Shown here piece after piece: positions 46,814-54,517 of a stretch of 64,000 nt of DNA (the first letter of the stretch is position 1; the number at the start of each line of letters is the position of its first letter). The stretch is taken from assembly GCA_964581795.1 (NCBI GenBank), contig CAZOPW010000002.1:10358-74357 (forward strand). The letters are read 5' to 3'. The notes below the pieces were generated by a model. That model saw only the letters and a list, made by a program, of their open reading frames with translations. It did not search any database and had not been told where the DNA came from. Made by a program: the position numbers and the translations under genes. This DNA is from EX4572-165 sp964581795 (lineage in GTDB: Archaea > Thermoplasmatota > E2 > DHVEG-1).

Positions 46814-47935
46814 ATGCCAACTCTTACCATTGATAATAAAGATTATTTTAACGTTACAGAACAACCTTTGTCAGGTAGTTCTTTTCATAATTGGCTCAAC
46901 ATTCTTATTCAGAACAAATTCGATATTGATTTCCAATTTATTCCACGAGCTTTATACGTTACCGCTATGACTATTCTGCTTTCACCGTTTCGATTCTATG
47001 AAAAACGAAAATATGATGAATTAATAACTAAGGTTCAGGTCAAAGAACCCATTTTTATTATAGGTCATTTTAGAAGTGGTACAACATTTTTACATTATCT
47101 TCTTGGACAGGATCCCAAACTGGGATATGTTTCCACTTTTGAAACAATGACTCCAGGTATGATCATTGCCAATGAGAAACTTTTTAAAAACATTGTTAAA
47201 AAACATTTACCTGCAAAAAGACCAATGGATGATTTAGAAATGCATGCAAATCTTCCCTATGAGGAAGAATATGCGATTTCAAATATGAGTACGTATTCTT
47301 TTTATCATGGATGGTATTTTCCAAGAAATTGGATGTATTACTTTGATAAATATGTTTTATTTAAGAATATATCTCAGAGAGATAAAGAAAAATGGAAAAA
47401 AACATATGACTATTTTTTAAAGAAAATCACCTTCAAAAACAATGGAAATCATGTTTTACTGAAAAGTCCATTGAATACGGCACGAATTAAACCGTTACTT
47501 GAATTATATCCTGATGCGCGATTTATTCATATTCATCGAAATCCGTATCACGTTTACAAATCAACATGGAAATTATATCAAAAAATACTCCCAATTTTTT
47601 CTTTTCAACACATAGATTCAAAAACTCTTGATACTTATATTTTAAAAACATATCAGAATCTTTACACAAACTTTCTCAGAGATAAACATCTCATACCAGA
47701 TAAAAATCTCATTGAATTAAGTTTTGATGAATTTATTAGTGATCCGATTTCAACCATTAAAAAAACGTATGATCATCTCCGATTGACTAGTTATAATAAG
47801 GCACACCAGAATTTTGTATCATATGCAACAAAACATAAGGATTACAAAGCAACTACCTATTCATTTACAGAGAAAGAAAAACTAAAAATTTATTCGCAAT
47901 GGAAACACATGTTCAAAGCATATAACTATTCCTAA
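46814..47935 (+). CDS. Sulfotransferase
   Basis: A PAPS-dependent sulfotransferase of the Sulfotransfer_3 type. The 5'-phosphosulfate loop is IIGHFRSGTTFLHYLL (about residue 83), and the 3'-phosphate site is DARFIHIHRNPYHVYKST. LLKSPLNTARI lies between. Length 373 is typical. There is a hydrophobic patch near residues 45-60 but no signal peptide. It probably sulfates a glycan or lipid. A link to the heavily glycosylated surface proteins nearby is plausible but inferred. Confidence 0.85.
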   Translation: MPTLTIDNKDYFNVTEQPLSGSSFHNWLNILIQNKFDIDFQFIPRALYVTAMTILLSPFRFYEKRKYDELITKVQVKEPIFIIGHFRSGTTFLHYLLGQDPKLGYVSTFETMTPGMIIANEKLFKNIVKKHLPAKRPMDDLEMHANLPYEEEYAISNMSTYSFYHGWYFPRNWMYYFDKYVLFKNISQRDKEKWKKTYDYFLKKITFKNNGNHVLLKSPLNTARIKPLLELYPDARFIHIHRNPYHVYKSTWKLYQKILPIFSFQHIDSKTLDTYILKTYQNLYTNFLRDKHLIPDKNLIELSFDEFISDPISTIKKTYDHLRLTSYNKAHQNFVSYATKHKDYKATTYSFTEKEKLKIYSQWKHMFKAYNYS

Positions 47936-47964
47936 TAAGTTGATAGAACGTTAAAAATATTTTT

Positions 47965-48807
47965 TTATAAGACTGCACCAACTATGATTGCAAGAACTCC
48001 GATTGCTGCAGCTGCCCGTATTAAACCAACACTACGTTCTGTATTTCGCAAGTCTTTTAGGGTTTCCTTAATCGCATATAAACAGATAATATCAACAATA
48101 CTAATAAAAATCATATAATAGATTTTGAGTTGGCCTAAAATGTAAGGGAGTGGAGAAAGAATGATTGCTACAAGTAAAAATACTGACCCTACTATAGCTG
48201 CATTTTTTTCACCAATTCTCATAGGCAGTGTGTTTCTTGAAAGGATATCTCCCTTCACATCTTGAACATCTTTTAATGTTTCTCTACCTGTAAACATGAA
48301 GAAGACAATTAATGATAAAACAACTGATGAAAATGGTTTTCCTACCGCAGCTCCACCAAAGGTGAATGACATCGCGGATAAAAAAGCGACAGCGACATTT
48401 CCAGCTAACCCATAGTTTTTTAATTTTGTTTCATAGGCAAATAAGAAAATAATTGAAAATAAAACTATACCAAGGCAAATCCAATTAATAAAAAATGAAA
48501 TAATCACAGCTAACCCAAAAAGGAGAAATGAAAAATAAAGTTCTTCTTTTGCAGTTAGTCGCTTGGAAGGAATTGGACGAAGTGGATGTGAAATTTTATC
48601 GATATCTCTATCGAAATAATCATTGAAAGCCATGCTTCCTCCCCCTATTAAAAAAACAACAATTGTAGCGAGTAACAATGGAAAAGATGTATATGGAGCA
48701 CCAGCTACGATTCCTCCAATATATGCGCCGGCAAGACCTAAAATTGAAGTAATAGGTCTCATTGATTCAACAAGCGCTATACTTTTTATTGATATAGTAT
48801 GATTCAT
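47965..48807 (-). CDS. UbiA-family prenyltransferase (geranylgeranylglyceryl phosphate synthase-like)
   Basis: An integral membrane prenyltransferase of 280 residues with eight or nine helices. The two Asp-rich metal sites are NDYFDRDIDKISHPLRPIPS and DVQDVKGDILSRNTLP. In archaea close relatives make di-geranylgeranylglyceryl phosphate, the second prenyl step of membrane lipid synthesis; that is the likely role. The ATG at 48807 follows GGGGG by about 9 nt and is preferred to 48834. Bases 48835-49059 are AT-rich without features. Confidence 0.88.
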   Translation of the reverse strand: MNHTISIKSIALVESMRPITSILGLAGAYIGGIVAGAPYTSFPLLLATIVVFLIGGGSMAFNDYFDRDIDKISHPLRPIPSKRLTAKEELYFSFLLFGLAVIISFFINWICLGIVLFSIIFLFAYETKLKNYGLAGNVAVAFLSAMSFTFGGAAVGKPFSSVVLSLIVFFMFTGRETLKDVQDVKGDILSRNTLPMRIGEKNAAIVGSVFLLVAIILSPLPYILGQLKIYYMIFISIVDIICLYAIKETLKDLRNTERSVGLIRAAAAIGVLAIIVGAVL

Positions 48808-49059
48808 GAAATAATCCCCCAGATCAATTGTCAATAATGAATTCTAGTTAATTATAGTGTATGAATGTCAATATTTATAAATTTTCATTTATTTTTTCCT
48901 GCTATTGTCGATTTTTTTTGTCTCTAAAAATCTCTAAAAATTAATATTAAAAAAATCATTTTAGATGATATTAATGTTTCAATAACATTTTACATATTAT
49001 TTATTTCTTGTATATTGATTGGTATTTTATTGGTTTTTTAATTATTTTTGGCATAACTT

Positions 49060-49105
49060 TTTATATATTAAATTTATAATCAATTTCCATTATAAATAAT
49101 GGGGG
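49060..49105 (+). promoter_or_regulatory. Promoter and RBS of the sugar-dehydrogenase-like gene
   Basis: TATA TTTATATAT (49060-49068) predicts a start near 49090. GGGGG (49101-49105) precedes the ATG at 49112 by 6 nt. Confidence 0.5.
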
Positions 49106-49111
49106 TATATT

Positions 49112-50701
49112 ATGAAAAAATTATTAATAACAATTTTTTTAACGATTGTATTACTAACAACTAGTTTACATTCAATGGCGAATAATCAAACAAATCAACA
49201 ATCAATTAATGATTATTCTTTACCCAAAAATGAATCTAAGAAAGTATCTGCACCAGCTGTTGTCATTGGTAACATTTCTACTACTTTTGGAAAAATTATC
49301 GTCGAAGTTAAAAATATTGGAGATGAGGCAGCCACAAATATAGACTGGAGTATACATGTGAATGGTGGTCGTTTTGGATTTATTAACAAAGATAAAACTG
49401 GAGAGATCAGCAATTTGGATGCAAAGGAAAATACTACGATTGAAACAGATTTTCTTATAGGTTTTGGAGAAATATCTGTAAATGTAACTGTGGGATCAGT
49501 AGGAAAGGTATTTGACGGATCGATTTTTTTATTTTTTATTACGGTAAATCTTGATTTTGTTGTAACATTAGATGTTATCGCAGAAGGATTTAATTCTCCA
49601 TTGTATGCAACACACGCAGGAGATGGATCTAATAGAATTTTTGTTGTTGATCAAATAGGAATCATTTATGTTATCCAAAACAATCAGCTTTTAAATGAAC
49701 CGTTCCTTGATATATCAAATAAACTCGTTGACCTAGATGAAACATATGATGAACGTGGATTATTGGGTCTAGCTTTTCATCCAGATTATGAATCAAATGG
49801 AAGGTTTTTTGTGTATTATTCAGCTCCAAAAAACGGTGAAGATATCAATCATGAGACAATTTTAGCAGAATATCAAGTGTCGGATAATGAAAATGAAGCA
49901 GATCCTAATACAGAACAAATTATTCTTCATTTTGATCAACCAGAGGCGAATCATAATGGTGGTCAATTAGTATTTGGACCAGATGGTTACCTATACCTTG
50001 GATTAGGTGACGGCGGTGGAGCTGGTGATCAACATGGAAAAATTGGCAATGGACAGAATAAAAGTACTTTTCTTGGTTCAATAATTCGTATTGATATAAA
50101 TTCAGCAAATCCCTATTCAGTACCTTCTGATAATCCATTTGTTGGATCAGAGGGATTAGATGAGATTTATGCATATGGACTTCGGAATCCTTGGCGTTTT
50201 TCTTTTGATAGTGAAACAAATAAGTTATTCGTAGCTGATGTTGGACAAAATGAATGGGAAGAAATTAATATTTTAGAAAAAGGTGGCAATTATGGCTGGC
50301 GAATTCTTGAAGCAACACATGCTTATGACCTTGATCTAGCTGATGAACTCGGTATTAACATTTCAACTTTAAAGGATCCAATTCATGAGTACAGTCACTC
50401 AGTAGGACGATCGATAACAGGTGGATATGTATATAGAGGTACTGAAAATGAAGAATTGGAAGGAAAATATATTTTTGGTGACTGGAGTTCTAGTTTTGTA
50501 AGACCACGTGGAAGCTTGTTTTATCTTGAAAAAGTATCCTCTGGTTCATGGCAACGATTTGATCTTGTGACGTCTACCTCTTTTGATCGGTTTGTTATGT
50601 CATTTGGGGAAGATGAAAATGGAGAAATTTATGTAGTAAGTAAGACAACGTTAGGTCCTACAGGATCAACGGGAGATATTAGAAAAATAAGTATAGAATA
50701 G
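49112..50701 (+). CDS. Secreted glucose/sorbosone dehydrogenase-like beta-propeller
   Basis: A signal peptide (LLITIFLTIVLLTTSLHS) is followed by a CARDB-like Ig domain (about 45-145) and then a six-bladed GSDH propeller (about 150-525). Typical blocks are GLLGLAFHPDYESNGRFFVYYS, HNGGQLVFGPDGYLYLGLGDGG, GLRNPWRFSFD and GNYGWRILE. Bacterial relatives oxidise aldose sugars with PQQ; HHIP-like members do not. No PQQ synthesis genes are here, so activity is uncertain. It ends 13 bp before the next secreted-protein gene and is probably cotranscribed with it. Confidence 0.88.
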   Translation: MKKLLITIFLTIVLLTTSLHSMANNQTNQQSINDYSLPKNESKKVSAPAVVIGNISTTFGKIIVEVKNIGDEAATNIDWSIHVNGGRFGFINKDKTGEISNLDAKENTTIETDFLIGFGEISVNVTVGSVGKVFDGSIFLFFITVNLDFVVTLDVIAEGFNSPLYATHAGDGSNRIFVVDQIGIIYVIQNNQLLNEPFLDISNKLVDLDETYDERGLLGLAFHPDYESNGRFFVYYSAPKNGEDINHETILAEYQVSDNENEADPNTEQIILHFDQPEANHNGGQLVFGPDGYLYLGLGDGGGAGDQHGKIGNGQNKSTFLGSIIRIDINSANPYSVPSDNPFVGSEGLDEIYAYGLRNPWRFSFDSETNKLFVADVGQNEWEEINILEKGGNYGWRILEATHAYDLDLADELGINISTLKDPIHEYSHSVGRSITGGYVYRGTENEELEGKYIFGDWSSSFVRPRGSLFYLEKVSSGSWQRFDLVTSTSFDRFVMSFGEDENGEIYVVSKTTLGPTGSTGDIRKISIE

Positions 50702-50714
50702 GAGAAATGATACT

Positions 50715-51440
50715 ATGATAAAAGGGAAATATATAGTTATAATTTTGATGTTTTTAATCACGATAATAATACCACTTCAAACAATTGCTCATCCACCTCA
50801 GAATATGATATTAAATTATGATATCGAAACTGAAGAGTTATCTGTTACGATAACACATAACTCTCCTGCACCAACGGTTCATTATGTAAATAAAATTGAA
50901 ATTGAAAGAAATGATGAACTAATACGTACTGAAGAATATGAGGGTCAACCAACGACATCTGAGTATACCTATAATTATAATGTAACAGCAGAAGCTGGTG
51001 ATGAATTAACAGTGACTGCTACCTGTAATATTCAAGGTCAGATTGTTGAGTCAATTACTGTTAGAGATCCTTCTGCAGATGAACCACCGGTCATCCAAAT
51101 AGTGAATCCTACAGAGGGTTATTTCCATTTTTCAGGAATCAGATTATTTCCAACAATCGGTCTTATCGGTGATACAATGGGACTTGGGGGTTTCAGATTA
51201 CAACCACTTCAAATGTATACGGAAGATGATATTGATGAGAGCAGCGATCTCATAGTAGAAGTTTACATTGATGGTGAGTTACTTGGTACTGCCGATTACA
51301 ATACAGCTAATGCTTATCACGAAATTAAATGGACTGGAATTGGATTGGGAACTAAAACACTCTCAGTTACTGCAGAAGATTCAATAGGTAATATTGGTGA
51401 AGATGAAATGCAAGTCTGGTATTTCTGTTTCATTCCATAA
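50715..51440 (+). CDS. Secreted protein with Ig-like domains
   Basis: 241 residues: a signal peptide (YIVIILMFLITIIIPLQTIA), a first beta domain (SVTITHNSPAPTVHYVNKIEI), and a C-terminal Ig-like module that ends in TVTAEDSIGNIGEDE-like sequence and the terminus WYFCFIP. The gene at 51664 ends with a related domain and CIIP. It has no enzymatic motif and is probably a binding or accessory protein. A purine-rich AGGAGAA lies before the start. Confidence 0.7.
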   Translation: MIKGKYIVIILMFLITIIIPLQTIAHPPQNMILNYDIETEELSVTITHNSPAPTVHYVNKIEIERNDELIRTEEYEGQPTTSEYTYNYNVTAEAGDELTVTATCNIQGQIVESITVRDPSADEPPVIQIVNPTEGYFHFSGIRLFPTIGLIGDTMGLGGFRLQPLQMYTEDDIDESSDLIVEVYIDGELLGTADYNTANAYHEIKWTGIGLGTKTLSVTAEDSIGNIGEDEMQVWYFCFIP

Positions 51441-51622
51441 ACTCAATAAATAGTATTGAAAAATTATAAAACGATAATTTGAACATTCAAAATCTAATTA
51501 AACCAGTAAAATAAATTTAGGTATTTCGCAGTAGATTCTAATAGAATATTATATTTTTTCCACTTAATTGTAGATAAATTATACATATTATATTGAATAT
51601 TTAACAAATATATGACAAAAAA

Positions 51623-51635
51623 GGTTATATATAAC
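51623..51635 (+). promoter_or_regulatory. TATA box of the papain-like gene
   Basis: GGTTATATATAAC, a near-palindromic TATA about 26 bp before the ATG at 51652. Confidence 0.45.
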
Positions 51636-51663
51636 TATATTGATTGATTTTATGGGAGATTAT

Positions 51664-54300
51664 ATGAGTTTAAATAAGATGGCTGCAGTAATGATAACAA
51701 TATTTTTTTGCTTTTCATTTATTGGATTAACCACTGCATTTAATTTGGGAGTAGAACAAATTGATGAATATGAAAAAAACCATTATTCAATGTTAATGGA
51801 TATCCCACCCAATAAAGAGAATTCTTTATCTCGATTAAATCCAGATCCACAACCTACCATAACATCTGATGATTTACCGAGCCAATTCAGTTGGACTAAT
51901 TATAATGGAAATTGGATGACACCAGTTGAGGATAACGGCGAATGTGCTTCTGGTTGGGCTATTGTTGCCCTCGGTGCTTTTGAAGCCGCAATAAACATTG
52001 CATCTGGGAATCCTGATTTAGATATAGAATTATCAGAGCAATATGTCCTTTCTTGCCTGAGTGATTCAGGTAGTTGCTATGGGGGTTGGATGAGCGATGC
52101 TATTACATTAATTCAGAGCACCGATCCAGGACCGAGTGGAAATGGAATCAATGGATGTACTGTTGAATCATGTATGCCATATCAAGGAGATGATACTATA
52201 CCCTGTAGTGATAAATGTCAAGACTGGGATTATCATACAGATCCACCACAAGAAGATAATAAACTCTGGCAAATAGAAAGTTATGGTGTTTCCACTTTTT
52301 CTGAGGATAGCGAACAGGATTGGAACATTATGAAATCATGGATAATTGAACATGGACCAATAGTTGCTGATTTGTATGCTAGTAGTGACTTTATTAACTG
52401 GGGGCTACAACACCATAGTTCTAGTGATGTTTATCAAATGGATGACGATGGTATGACAAACATAGGTGTAGTTATATGCGGATGGAAAGATGATGCTAAT
52501 GTGTTGAATGGCGGATATTGGATTATTAAAAATAAATGGGGTACAGGCTGGGGATATGGTGGTTATGCAAATATTGCTTATGGCTGTAATAGTCTCGGAA
52601 CTAGAGATGTCACTTGGATTGAAGCAGAAGAATGGGAGAATGGAGGGATAACGCCGTTTGATCGACAGGTAATCCCTGATTTTGAAATGAATCCAATATA
52701 TCCACATCCTGGTGATATAATTACGTTTACAGATACCTCAAAAGGAGAAGCGGTAATGCATGAATGGGATTTTAATGGTGATGGAATTATTGATTCAACC
52801 AAAGAAAATCCAACATGGACATATGATATAGAGGATACATTTAATATCACCTATTCAGTGGTCAGCAAATGGGGATTTAGAAACACACTCTCTGATTCTA
52901 TTGAAGTTCGATCAATTTGGCCTCCAAAAGCCAAGATTAACCCAAGTGATATAGTAGATAATGAACTTGAATACACATTTGATGCTCGCTATTCCACTGA
53001 TAGAGACGGAGGAACTATTGTCAGTTATCAATGGGATTTTGATGATGGAACAACAGCAAAAGGAAGTACTGTTACTCATTCATTTTCAAAACCAGATAAA
53101 CAATATGATGTAACATTGACTATCATCGATGATGATGGGGCAAGTGAATCAACAGTATGTACCGTAAAAATTGATCAATCGGTTCCACCAGTAACAACTA
53201 TTACTCATGGCATTGGTGATAAAACAAAAGAATGGTATAACAATATACAACGAATCACTTTTGGAGCGAGTGACTGGAGTGAAGTCATAGAAACATATTA
53301 TAGAGTTAATGATGGAGAATGGAAACAAATAACATCTGGAGAATGTATTTATCTTGCATCTGAAGGGCAATATACTATAGATGCCTATTCAGTCGATTAT
53401 TATGGAAATGAGGAAATTCCTGTAACTGAAACGTTTGGTATTGATAAAGATGCTCCATCTATTTCAGCAGCTACAACAGGAGAAAAAGAAAATGGATGGT
53501 TTACTTCACCTACAACGGTTTCTCTAACTGCTTCCGATGATTTTTCGGGATTGGATTCTATCATGTATAAAATAGATAATAGCGGATGGAAAATATATAC
53601 AGATAGTTTTACCGTTGATGATGGTCGACATCACATTTGGGCTGTTGCATCTGATAATGCAGGAAATATAGTTGAGGAGAAGTTAATAGTAAACGTCGAT
53701 AGCAGTCCACCAATGGCAGATTGCTCATATAATGGAGAAGGAAGCAATAATAAATTTTTCCGATCTGTAAACGTCTGCGTTTATGGTGTAGATAAAGGAA
53801 GCGGAGTTGATAGTGTATTTTACCGATTAGAGGGAGCTGATTTCAAGGAATACACAAAACCAATTGAAGTGAACACAATTGGGGAGCATACCATCGAATT
53901 TTATGCTGTTGATATACTTGGAAACAAAGGTAAAACTGAGTCAGAAACCTTTATTGTGTCACCAGTGAACTTTGAAATGATGTTAGATAAACCTAGGAGT
54001 AACCTTTACGTATTTGGCCTTGAATTATTCACTTTGAAAAACCCAATTATCATCGGCCCGATGGAGGTCATAGTTACTCTTGATTCGTTTACAACTCATC
54101 CGCCACTTGTTGATCATGTAGAATTTTATTTAGATGGTCAATCAATGGAAATTGACACGAGTACACCGTTCACCTGGCGAATGGAAGGTAGTTTATATGG
54201 GAGTCATAGTCTTTGTGTTGAAGCAGTAACCACCACTGATTTCTCAGAAACTGAAAGAATTATTTCTGAAAACGTTGATGTTATCTGTATCATACCATAA
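51664..54300 (+). CDS. Secreted C1A papain-like protein lacking the catalytic Cys and His, with PKD/Ig domains
   Basis: A signal peptide precedes a short propeptide and a C1A papain-fold domain (about 75-320). Where papains have QGxCGSCW, this protein has NGECASGW: the catalytic Cys is Gly97 and the oxyanion Gln is Asn. The His of the N-H-A-V block is Ile267 (NIGVVICGW). The third residue, Asn290, and the KNKWGTGWGYGGY block remain. It is therefore probably an inactive peptidase used for binding. PKD and Ig-like domains follow (for example DFNGDGIIDSTKENPTWTY, YQWDFDDGTTAKG) to the C-terminus CIIP. The ATG at 51664 has GGGAG upstream; 51652 is an alternative start. Confidence 0.88.
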   Translation: MSLNKMAAVMITIFFCFSFIGLTTAFNLGVEQIDEYEKNHYSMLMDIPPNKENSLSRLNPDPQPTITSDDLPSQFSWTNYNGNWMTPVEDNGECASGWAIVALGAFEAAINIASGNPDLDIELSEQYVLSCLSDSGSCYGGWMSDAITLIQSTDPGPSGNGINGCTVESCMPYQGDDTIPCSDKCQDWDYHTDPPQEDNKLWQIESYGVSTFSEDSEQDWNIMKSWIIEHGPIVADLYASSDFINWGLQHHSSSDVYQMDDDGMTNIGVVICGWKDDANVLNGGYWIIKNKWGTGWGYGGYANIAYGCNSLGTRDVTWIEAEEWENGGITPFDRQVIPDFEMNPIYPHPGDIITFTDTSKGEAVMHEWDFNGDGIIDSTKENPTWTYDIEDTFNITYSVVSKWGFRNTLSDSIEVRSIWPPKAKINPSDIVDNELEYTFDARYSTDRDGGTIVSYQWDFDDGTTAKGSTVTHSFSKPDKQYDVTLTIIDDDGASESTVCTVKIDQSVPPVTTITHGIGDKTKEWYNNIQRITFGASDWSEVIETYYRVNDGEWKQITSGECIYLASEGQYTIDAYSVDYYGNEEIPVTETFGIDKDAPSISAATTGEKENGWFTSPTTVSLTASDDFSGLDSIMYKIDNSGWKIYTDSFTVDDGRHHIWAVASDNAGNIVEEKLIVNVDSSPPMADCSYNGEGSNNKFFRSVNVCVYGVDKGSGVDSVFYRLEGADFKEYTKPIEVNTIGEHTIEFYAVDILGNKGKTESETFIVSPVNFEMMLDKPRSNLYVFGLELFTLKNPIIIGPMEVIVTLDSFTTHPPLVDHVEFYLDGQSMEIDTSTPFTWRMEGSLYGSHSLCVEAVTTTDFSETERIISENVDVICIIP

Positions 54301-54517
54301 TAATGTAGCAAAATCTATCTCCCCTTTTCATTAGTATTCATAATAGTGGAATTTCAATTTAGAAAAAAATAGTGTTTCACTGGACTATCTCAGAGATATA
54401 GTGTAATTCAGTACCTTTTTATACCTTTGATTGTATGGTAGTAAAACTGTAGAGACTAATCCTTATATTTTCAAAGTGATTACCCAATCAAATGCTTAAT
54501 TATGGTAGTGATGTAGG

